A stretch of DNA of 64,000 bases from Artemisia argyi (GCA_030686995.1 CM060691.1:58539338-58603337), one strand, 5' to 3'. Numbered from the stretch's first letter, positions 11,439 to 25,037 are shown. Translations and numbers: made by a program. The notes: generated by a model from the sequence alone, not told the origin.

Positions 11439-11952
11439 TAATGGTGATGTTGAATATATAATCATAAAAGAAACATATAAACGCAGCGGAAAAACATCAC
11501 CAACAACGGATCCATATAGCCATATGATCAATCAATAACAATAATAACAATTATACCTTTGTAGCGTGATCGGTTGAATCGAATGGAGACCTTCACCAAC
11601 TACACGAATCACCAATGAAACCCAAGTGATCAAAATAGATCACCTCTATGATATGTCCACACTACACGTCATGTAACACCACCCGATGCTAGTCTTGAGC
11701 ACGTAACCATGATTCTTGATTCATCTACAATGGATGAAGCCAACAAGAGATCAAAAACACAAACCCTAGAAGGGTGTGTTTGTTTGCCATCAAAACCAAG
11801 AGAGGGAGAGAGGAAAAAAGTTTTTTTGTTAGTTACCATGTATATCTCATCAATCAAAGACTAAATCATATTTGGTCTTATCATTAACATATTACACATA
11901 GCCCCTCCAAAAGCTCCATCACTTCCTTTTACCCCTTGGGTAGGCCGGCCAT
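11439..11952 (-). repeat. LTR of copia element 2 (left copy, 3' LTR)
   Basis: Starts taatggtgatgttgaatata and ends gggtaggccggccat. It matches 18786-19299 over the whole 514 bp with only two or three substitutions seen by eye (for example acacgtcatg/acatgtcatg). A 62-codon ORF inside it occurs identically in both copies and is not a gene. Confidence 0.8.
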
Positions 11953-14900
11953 CCTTCCTTTTGTTTCAGATACTATGTTGAACACTAGACATGGATCAAA
12001 GTCATTCCAATTGTTCAACTATTCTGTTTCTCGATCTAGATATTGAACAAGATTACCAAGTGAATTAAGATTCATCTTAATCTCATTTGGGTACGTCTAT
12101 ACAAACATCCGTTCAATTCATCGAGGGGCCCAATAGTATCTAACTCCACGACATGTGGAGGAACAAATCCTATTTTGACTGCACGTATCATTCATGTATT
12201 TCAAATCACTCCTGAAAATGGTTTTTATAACTACCTTCTTCAGGACAGCATTTAACTATATCAAAGAATGAAATTCCACACATGCAAGACCTACTTGCAT
12301 CTCAAGTATGAGGATAAGAGACATAAACATTTGCGAGATTCACTATTGACGCCGATCCATGCAGTGAATTCTCGAAGGTTGGGTCAGCCAATGTTCATCA
12401 CTATGAACAACATATGAATTTGGCAAATAAATCACCAACACGCTCACATTTGCCTTAATTCGATGATACTCCCGTATCGTCAACTGGCAATGGACAATTT
12501 TAGAATAAATAAATTATTCATGGACTAAACATGCAAATATAGAACACAGTAGTATAAATGAAGACGATAATACTCGGTATATCAATTCATTATATAATAC
12601 GACTGCTTACAGTTCCATTATCCAAATACTAAAAAACAGATATGCACAAGACTACATATAGATCAGAATCCGATGTTTCCACCATGATCAATGTTGTTGT
12701 ACAAGGCAATAAGTAGTCATCTGAGTAAACTTTGAGAATACTTGTTTCAAAATTCAAAAATGTTTTGAATGATGATTGTCCTTTTGTATGTGTGCAATCA
12801 AGTACAATGCTAGTATTGCAACAATACATTTCATAGTGTGTTTGAAGCTAGCAAAACACCTACTTTAGACAGTCATAATAACAGTTTCTCAAACTGTAAA
12901 TTATTCTTTTCTTTTAATGTATAATGCATTAATGCTCTCAATCGAGCACATCTAGTTAGAGGTGTCATCATTCATGATATCATCCTACTACGACTAGGGT
13001 TAAGCATCATCTTAGTTATATAAGCATCAATGAATGAAAACACAACAGAGCTCCTCAGATATCCGTAAACATTTGAACAAATCTTTGGTTCTTGGCAGGT
13101 CCATTAGGTTGTTCGTTTCACAATTATCTAATGACTTTCACTTAGATATTTGTTGTTATCAACTCATCTTGCATTCATGCAAATGATATAAATAATCCAA
13201 TACATAATATGACTTACATAATGAATCCTTTAGTAAACTTAAGGTTTCCATTCATGCATTCAATCTCATCATATAAGCTTGATCATTGAGACTCCCCTCA
13301 ATGACATGTCATATTGTGTTTAGATTATTAACCGCTTATGTTTATTCTAATAAACACATGCAACAAGTTTTATGTTTTATTTCCTAAATTCCTTAAGTGA
13401 AACTTCATTCCAGGCTAAGGATTAAAGTCTAGCTTAGATGGAATATTGTTTCTTATATGTTAACAACACATGAAATTTAAGAAAATAAATTCATTTATCC
13501 TACTTGCACTCTGAGTTCTCAGGAGTAATCTTATTTAATCAAAATCAAATTAATGATTAAATTAAGATCTCTGCTCCTAGATTCATGATCTAATCCACAC
13601 TTGGATTCTTATGTCTTGTATACATAATAAAGATTATATAGATTCATAAAACCTTTTGATTACTCATCGTCCTCGCAAAAGTAATCAAAAGAGTTTTGAA
13701 ATCCTATTGTCATATTTCATTTACATGAAAACAAGTATGACAATTAATCATCTTTATATATTTAATGTTTGTAGGTATGAAGATTTAATCATAATCAATT
13801 TCTTGAGTACGAGTAAACTCCTTCTACTATGCATGCATTAAATGTGTGTCCAAGTTTGTCCTTTTGAGTATTCTCATCAAGAAACTCATTTTAAACCTCA
13901 CAGTCTAACTGATTGGTAAGAGAACAATCAAACACCATGAGTGATTGTCTTTAAGGACTGCATCTTAGCATTCATAATTTTAAGTTCATCAGATTCAAGA
14001 TCTGATAATGCATCTCTTTAGTTAGCAGGTTCACTATGATCCTCCAACTTATGTCCCTTAACATTGATATAAAAACTATATCATTCAGGTGTTAGGGGAA
14101 TCCTTGCGGATTTATGAATGAGAGATATCAATCTATGGTTTAACATATGCATGTTCAACCTTAGTATGACATTAGCAAGTGTACTCAGAAGGTTGTGTAT
14201 TTAACTCTTGAATGAATTCAAGATCTAAAGGTGCTCCCACTTGCTTTTGTAAGTGGAGACTAATCTCCAAGTACTCAGCATCTTGATAACAATAAATTGT
14301 TTTCAAGTGGGACATCCAAAATACATCGTTAATTCTTGACTCTAGTTTGTCAATTACTTACTCTTAGGTATTTAACAAATTCAGAACTTCAATCAAGACA
14401 TAATGGGATTCATCCCATGTCATAATACAATGGAGTCTTAAATTCCTTCTTGGTTGGAACCATATTGAGTGTACGCAAGGCACATTCAATTTTCTAACCT
14501 TGATAGCTTTGGAGGTAGAAGAGTTTAAGTCATCAAAGATCAAATGATATCTATGATGGACATACCATAAAGTTGTGGTATTCCACGTGGATAGATGTTG
14601 TGAGACTATCACACAGCTCATTAGAAGAACTTATACTCTTTGGCTTACGTATCTGCCAACCAAGTCATACCAGATGGCATCAATAGTATTTTTAGCCTAC
14701 TGCATACTTTATATTTAAAATATTTGACCAAGTCAATGACTTCATGTGTATGTTTTAACTAGAAAACATAAACATTAAATATTTTATTTTACGTCGTAAG
14801 TGTACATGTCTTTAACAAGAAGACATAACAAATTAACGTCTTTTCTTTACGTTATAAGTCTTTTAACAATTAACGGAATTGATGTTTATGTCTATACAAG

Positions 14901-17900
14901 AGACCTAAACATATTCAACTAAAGTAATTATGAGTGTCGACAATTGGCCTCAATAGTAATTTCAAGTTAATTACATACTTCATGATTATAAATTTACACG
15001 AAGACATAATCATATTTACTAAACAATTCAGCAAATATGTTGAAGTAGCTTTTCATGTTATCTTGACATTTGTTCTAATTAGGGCAACATACATTTTATG
15101 TGTATAAGTCCTAGTAGAACACCTTCCAAAAAAAATAAGTCCTAGTAGAACCTTATTTTTCTTACCTTGCAGTCAAGAAAAAACATTAGTCGTATTGTTA
15201 TATGTTGTACCTTGCACACAATTAAGATTTCTCCCACTTGTGCAAGGCACAACATCATCCAAGCAAATATGACAATGTCACAGATAACATATGATTTTAT
15301 TCAAAATCAAAATATAGATGTGTAGAACTTTATCGCTTTTATAATGAATCATGCATAACAATTTTATTGATAACATTTCAGGAAGCAACATCAGGAACGC
15401 GACAAGTTATTTAATAAAATTCATGCAATGGTTCTCATAAAAACTATGATGCTTCATATGTGGAAAGTAATGTATTATTTAAAGACAATCTAGAAATAAG
15501 ATGGGCAACTTGTAAGTTAATAGAGCTTACAACTCCTACTGGATTAGAGAACATTACATGTGTTTCATAACCAGTAATACAATCACGTAGCTCCCACTGG
15601 ATTAGACAACATTAAAAGTGTTACATCACCAGTGGAGAGTGAGTGATGATTGGATACTTTCCTGTTTTCTTTGAATATCTACACATTATTGCTAATGTGA
15701 GTCACTATGACTAGTAAACATGTACTTAGGTATTCAAGGAAGTACATCAAGTTCTAACATATAGATGATGGGTTAGCCATCATATTAAACTTGAAAATAG
15801 GCATGCAGTTCCTCCATGTTTATTGGGTTAAGACACATTGCTAGGTAATCATGCTAGTAATTGCCTTTACCACATTGCGGTTTATTGATATTTCCGTTTT
15901 CTAATTATTTAAACTCATTTTAGTTTGGTAGCTATAGAAAACGTGTTCTCTAGTTATCCAAATATCTTATATTTCTTCAAGGTTTCAAAACCAGAACTAG
16001 GGTTATAAAACGCACTTGAAAGAATGAGATGTGCAAACATACTTAACCGTTTTGACTTTTACAAGACATCACGAGTTCTAGAGTATGTGTGCTTTGAGTT
16101 TTATTAGAATTAGGACAATTCAAATATTCCTATTATGGCTTTTCCTCATAAAGGAAAAGGATAGGAACAAGTCTCTTTCTTACAAGGAAAGGAAGACTTA
16201 GTTTGATCCTTTTAACAAGAAAAGAACAAACTTTTGTTTACATTTTGTATTGCATTAATTCATTAATTGAATTCTCAAAGTTCATATTTAGTATTTTTGA
16301 TAATTATCCTTTTATAAATTAATTACCCCATGTTTACAATTTAAACTATTAATTTACGTAAAAGGCTAAGATCCACATTGTGCTTCTACTATCACATCAG
16401 TTGATCTGCTAGCAATAGTAGATTCAATTGGTAGGCGACGATCACCAATTGCATTAAAAGTGCAACTCTTAGATCCTTATGGGACTCATGGCATCTAGTG
16501 TCAAACAACTAGTGTCATGTAGGCATGTTTAGTCCCATCTTTGCCTCGGGTCAAGGTCTCACCGCTTAACTCGATTAAGTCATCCAATTTGAGAACGTGC
16601 GAGAATATATCTAGGTCTCACGCATAGAGAATAGTCACCTTGGGTTACAATTCAACCTAGGTCCCACGCATAGGCAAAAGGTAATTGCAAGTGTTCTCAA
16701 TGTTGGACGCCATGACTTAAATTTTGACGGGTAAAAGTTTTGATGTGAATCAAAAGGTGTACGAAAAGAGCATGCATTCATCCTTCGTAGCACAAGTTAA
16801 AAACATTTCTTAACTTAAGTCTAATCATTGTTTTAATTTATGTGTGTCAAGTTGTCCATTTTCATGACTAATATTAGTCCTACGTGGATAATAAAGTTTG
16901 GACAATACATAAATAGAATAACATAAATAACAAGTATAGGTGTTATTTAAAAACAATGATTTTAAGTTTCAAAAACTTAGTAAAACTAAATCAAAAGACT
17001 TAGTTTTGAAAATGGTTTGTGTTTCGTTTTAAGTTTAAAGAAAACTATTTGCAATTTTACATATGATAACAAGATATATAAAAAGCAAAAACAAACACAC
17101 AACCACAATATGCAAAGCCTCAACCGATGAAAAAACCTATGCTTGGTCTCGTGAGCCATCACGAGAACCAAGAGTCAACTAGGGACAAACGACACAACCA
17201 CACGGAGGACTCCCACTTGCTCTAAGACAATCAAGAGCAAGTTGGAAGCCCATAATGCACATGAAAAGTAGTTGCTGTCCATCCATAATTTTTGTGTTGG
17301 GGGGCCCAAATTTCCATGAAGGAGGCTTCCCCGGGATTAGCTCAAAACTAGAAACTTGTAGGCCCATGTCTTGGGTACCCGTAAAAAAAATTTCAGCCAA
17401 AAATACCTTACCAATCGCCGGGAAACTCCGTTTTACCAACTGGTGTTCCAGCAGTCATTTTTCGGCAAAAATGTCTTTAACTCTTTCGCCTTTCCGAACC
17501 AAGCCACGATTACATTATATTGAAAGTAAAATACAAATAATCTACTTTTAATCTACTATAAAAGTGCCCAAACAATGGCTACAACCAAAAGAATGTCGTT
17601 ACATAAATGCCGAAACAAGTGGCAAAACCCCAAAACACGAAATTAAACAACATACACAACCATTCAATGCACAAGTTGTCTAAGTTTTCATCGACTTTGC
17701 ATATATACATAATAATAAAATAATATTATGAATAAGACATGGTGTTGGCTAATTCCATGGACAAACATGCATGTATTTCCCATGGATATAAATTAAAATT
17801 GCAAGAATTAAAAAAAAAAATTAGCCAACAAAACGAAGAAATAATTGACAAGAATTAAAACCCCATTAGGTACGTGTTTCCTATGACTTAAGAGTCAAAA

Positions 17901-18142
17901 CCCACTGATATTAGGACCTTCCAAATACCATTTAACCACAGAAAATATGGCCTTAGGGGCTGAAATAAAACCGTTTCGAAAACCAATCAAAAACAAGCGT
18001 TTTAGGCCATTTTTCACGTACCCGACAAGTAACCAATTAGCGTATGCATAACAAATGGCCATGGGACCAAAAAGTGCAGATCATAAGACCCCTAAAGGGT
18101 CATTCTATGAGAAAAAAATTGGAGCCCTAGGGCTGTTTTAAC
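11953..18142. other. Non-coding interior of copia element 2
   Basis: No gene can be supported. All longer ORFs are under 100 codons and lack known motifs. The leftward strand may hold heavily decayed copia gag-pol, but nothing could be aligned by eye. Confidence 0.5.
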
Positions 18143-18684
18143 TAGGGGTGGCAATTCGGGTCGAGTTCGGGTTGGCGGGTTCGGGTCGTCAGGTTGGCGG
18201 GTCAGGAAACCCTAACCCGAACCTGACACATTTAAATCATCGGGTCAGCTACGTCAACCCTAACATGTTTACATGTAACCCGAACCTGACCCATGTAACC
18301 CGTATATATACTTGGATTGACAGGTTAAATAGGTTGCACGGGTTGAATATGTTAAACGGGTTTCGGGTTGACCCATTTAACCGTTTTATATACAAAAGTT
18401 AGCAGTTAGCACATTACACGAGTTAAACGGGTTAGCGGGTTAACCCGTTATTTAACATGTATAATTAAATATAAATAATTTTTAATTTAATAAAAAAAAT
18501 CTTAAACGGGTTGGTGGGTCAACCCATTTATTTTATTCTCAACCCGAACCTGACCTGTTTAATAAACGGGTTACATATGTCGACCCAAACCTGACCCGAA
18601 ATCTATTTAGCTTAATCCGAACCTGTTAATTTTCGTATCGATTTCAGGTCGGGTTTCGTGTCAGGTCAGAAATTGCCACCCATA
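18143..18684. mobile_element. Non-autonomous hAT-type MITE with 8-bp target duplication
   Basis: Terminal inverted repeats TAGGGGTGGCAATT and AATTGCCACCCATA (13 of 14 match). They are flanked by perfect 8-bp repeats gttttaac at 18135-18142 and 18685-18692. The ends and 8-bp duplication fit the hAT superfamily. The 542-bp body is rich in repeated cgggtt/aacccg words that can pair with each other. An 84-codon ORF inside is not transposase-like. Confidence 0.88.
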
Positions 18685-18770
18685 GTTTTAACCATGACTT
18701 CAAAAATCATCAAAAAACACCCGTTTTTGCCATTTTTATGCATACCCGATAATCATATGGCACATATGAT

Positions 18771-18784
18771 GGCTCTTGATACCA
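18771..18784 (-). other. Primer binding site of copia element 2
   Basis: On the minus strand TGGTATCAAGAGCC, close to the usual copia initiator-Met tRNA site TGGTATCAGAGC, one base from the end of the right-hand terminal repeat. It fixes the element's orientation. Confidence 0.75.
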
Positions 18785-18785
18785 C

Positions 18786-19299
18786 TAATGGTGATGTTGA
18801 ATATATAATCATAAAAGAAACATATAAACGCAGCGGAAAAACATCACCAACAACGGATCCATATAGCCATATGATCAATCAATAACAATAATAACAATTA
18901 TACCTTTGTAGCGTGATCGGTTGAATCGAATGGAGACCTTCACCAACTACACGAATCACCAATGAAACCCAAGTGATCAAAATAGATCACCTCTATGATA
19001 TGTCCACACTACATGTCATGTAACACCACCCGATGCTAGTCTTGAGCACGTAACCATGATTCTTGATTCATCTACAATGGATGAAGCCAACAAGAGATCA
19101 AAAACACAAACCCTAGAAGGGTGTGTTTGTTTGCCATCAAAACCAAGAGAGGGAGAGAGGAAAAAAGTTTTTTTGTTAGTTACCATGTATATCTCATCAA
19201 TCAAAGACTAAATCTTATTTGGTCTTATCATTAACATATTACACATAGCCCCTCCAAAAGCTCCATCACTTCCTTTTACCCCTTGGGTAGGCCGGCCAT
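18786..19299 (-). repeat. LTR of copia element 2 (right copy, 5' LTR)
   Basis: 514-bp partner of 11439-11952. The sequence beyond it (19300-19360) reads on the minus strand as TGTTAGACTTAG.., which looks like the true start of a copia LTR. The real 5' LTR may therefore extend to about 19360, with the left copy missing those 60 bp. Confidence 0.75.
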
Positions 19300-19613
19300 G
19301 ACTTGGGCCTTCAATGGGCTTGCCCATTGTTGGTCCAATCCAAAAACACTAAGTCTAACATAGTATTTAATGGCCCGTTATTGATTCCGAGTTACGTAGT
19401 CGTTTATATATTGTAAATACGATAAATACAATCTATAAAATGGTGTCTCTGTGTATAAGTGTGTGACCCCATAGGCTCACATATGTCTAGCCATATAATT
19501 ATTTATTATGACACGAGCACACTCCAACTATATACTCTGCTAAAATATTGAAATAAATTTGCTTAACGAAATATTAATAAATAATTCTAACCTACGTTTA
19601 TTTACATTTGAAG
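19300..19613. other. Spacer: possible LTR extension and intron remnant
   Basis: 19300-19360 may belong to the copia 2 LTR. 19361-19613 is AT-rich and ends in ..tttgaag before the next RPA exon, so it is probably intron. No gene seen. Confidence 0.4.
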
Positions 19614-20792
19614 GTTCAAGCTGATTATTCGAATATTCAATGAAAGTGGTTCTGCAAAGGTTATTATTTTTGATAACAATGTACATAAGATGACAAACTT
19701 GACAGCATGGGAGATCATTGAGGAGCAAGGCATGGATACTGATAAATACTTTCCAGATGATCTTAATATGATTATCGGTAAAAAGTATTTGTTTAAAGTG
19801 AAGTAAACTGAGTTTAATCATAGCAACAACAGTCATATATATCGAACTGAAAGGGTCACTGAAGATGTGGACACAATTAACTACTTTAAAAGTGGTTTTC
19901 TGGAAGAAGGGGTCAGTTTATATGTTTTTTGAAATAAGTTTTAGAGTAATGGATGATTTAAAAGTTAAACATGATACGATTGTTTATAATATAATAAAAC
20001 CAGGATTTCGAATATGAGATTGAAGGAGAAAGACGTGAACTACAAGACTTTGAGGATGAGCACGATCATGCGGCAAACGACGTACATACATTGGACGGTG
20101 GAGATGAACATGCCTGAGACGATGAAGATAGTTCCAATGATGAGCAAGAATATGAAGTAGAAGAAGGCGAACATACTTTTACATCAGGGAGAGCACCACC
20201 AGAATATGAGCTACCTAATTTGGAATATGACAAACATGGTTACGAGGATGGACATAAAGATGTGGAAGATGGTGCACATGAGTCCGACGATGATAGACAA
20301 GAAATACCTATTGATCAACATTTTCCTGTAGATGGTCAGCATGGTGGCAACTCTACGCTGCAAGAATTTGATGATGAGCTAGAAGATGTGACCAATAACA
20401 ATAAAATGGCATCCAATATTGATCATGAGGTATCATACTTAAGTAGCATTTTCCTAAGCATTTAAGAGATTTCCAATTCTAACAAATAAACTCTAAATCT
20501 TATTTTGATTTACAACTACAGGATGGCGAGACTCACGACACTAACATTGAATTAATGAACACCAAGGTATTAATCATTGCGTTTGACAAGCACACATGTT
20601 TAATAGTAAATCTACATTAATGTAACTATTATTTAATGAACATAACAGGAATCAATTGATGAGGATGAATGCAATCATGATGAAGTTAGTAAAAAAAGAC
20701 CATGTGAAGTCGTAGACCTGTCAGATTGTGAATCGGAAGACGAAGATGGAGGTAAAAACCCTACAAAGAGAGCGATTACTATCAAAATGTAG
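19614..20792 (+). pseudogene. RPA-like protein, 3' part with acidic tail (pseudogene)
   Basis: Exon 19614-19911 encodes the end of OB-fold C: IRIFNESGSAKVIIFDN, then DLNMIIGKKYLFKVK, a TAA, and TEFNHSNNSHIYRTERVT. Further blocks with GT-AG borders are 20004-20429, 20522-20566 and 20649-20792 (stop TAG). They are extremely Asp/Glu-rich, with a TGA in the first (after GGDEHA). The last block carries VVDLSDCESEDED, which resembles a SUMO-interacting motif: hydrophobic VVDL followed by acidic residues. Joined to 10671-11438 the gene covers OB-B, OB-C and an acidic tail. With four in-frame stops and a 7.9-kb insertion it is a pseudogene. Confidence 0.75.
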
Positions 20793-21545
20793 GAAGATGA
20801 ATGATATAAAGCAGCACCTTATATTTTTCATACTTTTAAAAATTAATTTCCATTGAACTACTTATTCGCATTCAACAATATCTGTGTTTGCAACTTTTGA
20901 CTTACAATTTCATTTTTATGTTTGAATAATGATATTTTATATTATTATTTTATACATGAATGATATTATGCATCATGCTAAAACGTGTTTTAAGAATCAT
21001 ACATACATATAGAAATATATTATTGCTTAGTAAACAAAAGCTATTTTATTTATTTATTTCATGCAGCTTTAATTTATTTATTTCTAAAAATGTTTTTTTA
21101 TATACTTAGATGTTAATTAGTTACTACATTTTATGATATAGATCATTTGGTAAATTTAACAATTATACATTTAATTTTATTACTAATCCTAATAATCTTT
21201 TTAAAAAAAAGAGACGGATTTCAATGTTTAAAAATTCACCGTAAAATAGCCTTCTGAATAACTATATGTTTTCGTATAACTTGAACATATATTTATCAAG
21301 ATTTACTGACATAATTAAGTCTTATCAACGATTTGCGATGATAATTTCAAACATTATATCATGATATTTTTTAAAAAAGATGTATATATCCTAAAATAAA
21401 ATTCAAATTGATTTTATACCTTTCAGTTTCCATTTTTTCTGGTTAAATACGTGTTAACCTTATTCCATTCCAACTTCCCACACAGGTTATCAAAAGGTTC
21501 TGTGTTTCTTAGCACGCAATTTTTCCAACTTTCAAAAACCTAACA
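20793..21545. other. AT-rich spacer
   Basis: No gene, repeat unit or RNA recognised. The last ~70 bp could be the 5' UTR of the small gene that follows. Confidence 0.4.
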
Positions 21546-22069
21546 ATGGCTGCCAACAACCAAGTTAACCAACCCAATCAAAACACAGGTATGCAAACAG
21601 ATGGTTGTTTTCTTACAGATTAACCTTGAAAAATTATGTACATGTTTTAAAATAATAGGTCATATGTATGCAGAATTTATATTTGTGTACAATTACAACC
21701 TAAAAAATGACAGTCTAGATATTTATGTGTCGAATCGATGTTAAACTAATGATTTTGAACATGTTTGAAGTTGAGGAACAAAATTACCCTAATGAAGCTG
21801 CCGAAGAAACTGTTGAGCCTGTATATGAGTGGATGGTTTCCCAGAGAGCAGCCATCAAAAACAGACATTGGGAGGAGAAACAAGAAGGAGAGAGCAAAGG
21901 AAAAGGGACAGACAACTCCTAAGAGAAGTTAAAGCTTTTAGGAAATCAAAGAAGAGAAAAAACACCAATGATGTTGTTTTGCCTGAGTCACAAGATGAAG
22001 ATGAAAACGAAGATCAAGAGATTTATTCTTATGATGATATACGTTTGGCATTCTCATCAGAAGATATTT
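21546..22069 (+). pseudogene. Small two-exon gene, unknown, probably frameshifted
   Basis: Exon 1 (21546-21588) starts MAANNQVNQPNQNT and ends at ACAG|GTATGC. Exon 2 starts at 21771 after tttgaag, in the matching phase (VEEQNYPNEAAEETVEP..), and reaches TAA at 21920-21922. A second frame overlapping from about 21868 to 22069 encodes a basic stretch (RKRDRQLLREVKAFRKSKKR) and an acidic tail ending in EIYSYDDIRLAFSSEDI. The natural reading looks like the first frame joined to the second, which implies a one-base shift around 21865-21900. Product not recognised; the basic-then-acidic layout resembles a small nuclear protein. Confidence 0.45.
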
Positions 22070-22189
22070 AACTGGATGTATATTTTGTTTAATATATAAA
22101 CTTTTCAATGAATTTAATATTTTATGTTCCAATGTATACGAGATTATATATATACATCAAAAAATATAATTACCAAAAAAACATGTTTA

Positions 22190-22740
22190 TTAAAGATATA
22201 TACTAAGAAAAAACAAAACTTCAGATTTATATTTAAAGCATAATTAAAAAAATAGATACAATCGTTATCTCCAAAAATATGTTTAAAAAAGATATGAAAT
22301 TTCTAACTATAACAAAACTATAAAAATAAAATGATCGGTTTCCATTATATACACATCTCTAAAATCTAGAAATAAAGTCAAAATTAAATTTAAAAAAATG
22401 TATATATTCAAATTTTTATTTAAAGCGTAGTATTCAACATGTAAACTATAAAAATATGTTCAAATGATATATGCTATCTTTAACTATAATAAAACTATAA
22501 AAATAAACTAATTGGTTTCTATTATATGCTGATCTTCAAACTCTATAAACAAACTAATAAGGGAAAGGAATAAAAAAAATAAAAAGGAGAGGTTTCAAAT
22601 TTATATTCAAATCAGAATATTCAACACATACGTTTAAAATATAAACACAATCTTTAATCATAACAAAATTATAAAAATAAAACAAACGATTTCCACTATA
22701 TCTTCATCTTCGAACTCTATAAATAAAGCCATATGCCAAC
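22190..22740 (+). repeat. Three degenerate tandem copies of a promoter-like unit
   Basis: Units of about 165-195 bp (about 22190-22385, 22390-22560, 22575-22740). Each has a core like ataacaaaactataaaaata, then a gattt/gguttcc-like pyrimidine stretch, then a TATA-like word: tctagaaataaag, ctctataaacaaac, ctctataaataaag. The third lies about 60 bp before the ATG at 22787, so it is the best TATA candidate for that gene. Confidence 0.5.
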
Positions 22741-22786
22741 TTATTGAACATGTAATTTCAATAGTTGATAACAAAAAAAACAAACA

Positions 22787-23690
22787 ATGGCGGGTAGAAG
22801 ATCACATGGGGTACATACTTTAAAATTGAATATGTTTTATTGATTGTCATATTATTTATAATGACTTTTCCTAGTAAAATTTTAGCAAGGGAGGCAGAAA
22901 AGAGAACATGATCTTGCATCTCCAAAAAATGTTTGGTTAAATAAGGATACACCAATCATTATTATATCAGATGATGATGAGGTACAAAAGTTAACTCAGC
23001 TTTTTATCTAAATTATATATGAAACACAAATCTGATTATGTTTAGCATGTTTTTAACCTATACATGATGCTCCATTGAAAAATATCATACGAATTGTTCA
23101 TATATCAAGTAATGAAGAGGTATCCTTGATAACATGTTTCAGCAGCTTTTTTCTGCCCTTGATACAAGCTTATTATAAGTCGTTGAGGCTTGAAAATTGA
23201 TAAAAGTTCAACAAGTATGCCTATGTCAATGTTTCATCTACTTAGTAAATTTGATTATCTTAAATTAGTTTAGTTGTTAGATTGCATTCAGATCCACTTA
23301 GCTTATTTAATTACGATCTTTAAACTGTATTTTTTTGTTTGGCTTTGCAATTTCAAATCTTTTACTTAATCATTCCTTTCCATGTTAGCTTATTAAACTA
23401 TTTTAATTTTTCATGTTAGTGTGTATAATTTTTTTGTTTTGCGTTATAATTCCATAAAGGTATTTTTAAAAAATTCATAATTTTAGGAAATCTTTTAGTA
23501 GTTTTTACCATCTGTTAAGTTTAATTCATTTTAATCATATTTTTATCGTAGTTAATTAAAAAGTCTTACGTTTTTTGCAGCCTACACCATCAACACACAA
23601 ACAACGAAGATTGGTAAAGAAGGATAGCACTGTAAAAGAAAAAAATGAAGTTATTTCATTATGCTATGAAAAGACTAACAAAATAGGTAC
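22787..23690 (+). pseudogene. Small multi-exon gene with SUMO-interacting-like motif, uncertain
   Basis: Exon 1 22787-22810 (MAGRRSHG). Exon 2 22886-22981 (RQKREHDLASPKNVWLNK then DTPIIIISDDDE, in phase, flanked by ttttag and GTACAA). A third block ending at about 23119 (NIIRIVHISSNEE before GTATCC) looks like a diverged repeat of exon 2's end, but its upstream frame has stops. A fourth block runs about 23581-23690 (PTPSTHKQRRLVKKDSTVKEKN). IIIISDDDE fits the SUMO-interacting pattern of four aliphatic residues followed by acids. The product is not recognised. Intron borders are plausible for exons 1, 2 and 4 only. Confidence 0.4.
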
Positions 23691-23749
23691 AAATAAATCA
23701 CTAACTATTCAGAGACACTATAACGAGCCATAGGTATGGGTTTCAACTG

Positions 23750-24484
<735 letters not shown>

Positions 24485-24654
24485 AAGCCTAAACACAAAC
24501 CAAACACAAAGAAAGAAAATACTAACTTCTTTTTATCTCCCTTACCCCTCTCGGTCTCTCTTTCTCTGGCTACCCACATTGGTCGGTTGACCGGCCGAGT
24601 CGCCACCACTGTAGGTCGATGAAGGTCGATCGGTGCCACCACATTGCTGCGTTT

Positions 24655-24685
<31 letters not shown>

Positions 24686-25037
24686 ATTCTAAGGGGTAAT
24701 AAGGATGGATTATGTTCTTGTTTTTGAAGTTATAAGGAAGGAAGATATCATTCATGTTTGTGTTTTGTTTTGGGAGGAAGGAGGGTGGCGTGTGTGTTTA
24801 GTAAAGGAGTAAGATTAGGGGTATGAGAATTTTTAGGGTAAAGAATCTATGAATATTGGGCATTGTTGTGTGGACTTGGGCTATCATTGGGCTTTTAGCC
24901 GAAATTTTTGTTATAATTAGATGTTGTTGGGTTGTTTTGTACTAAACATAAATGGATTTAAGAAAAGTGTTGTTTTGTACTAAACGTAAATGGATTTAAG
25001 AAAAAGTAACAGGAGATCTCATAAAAGGTTTCTTGAT

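Larger units (their letters stand above)
11439..19299 (-). mobile_element. Copia-type element 2, interior without readable pol
   Basis: Flanked by two 514-bp direct repeats, with a primer binding site beside the right-hand one, so transcription would run leftward. It separates the two halves of the RPA-like pseudogene. The 6.8-kb interior is AT-rich and full of stops in every frame. I could not recognise protease, integrase, reverse transcriptase or RNase H motifs with confidence. A hAT MITE is nested near the primer site. Short internal duplications are visible (15103-15152; 15548-15640). No target duplication is evident, so one end may be rearranged. Confidence 0.65.

Noticed and set aside
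15764..15790. atagatgatgggttagcc as a reverse transcriptase YVDD-like motif
   Set aside because: It is on the plus strand whereas element copia 2 runs leftward, and the surrounding frame has stops on both sides.
19016..19204. 62-codon ORF identical to one at 11669-11857
   Set aside because: Identity reflects the two LTR copies of copia element 2; no protein features.
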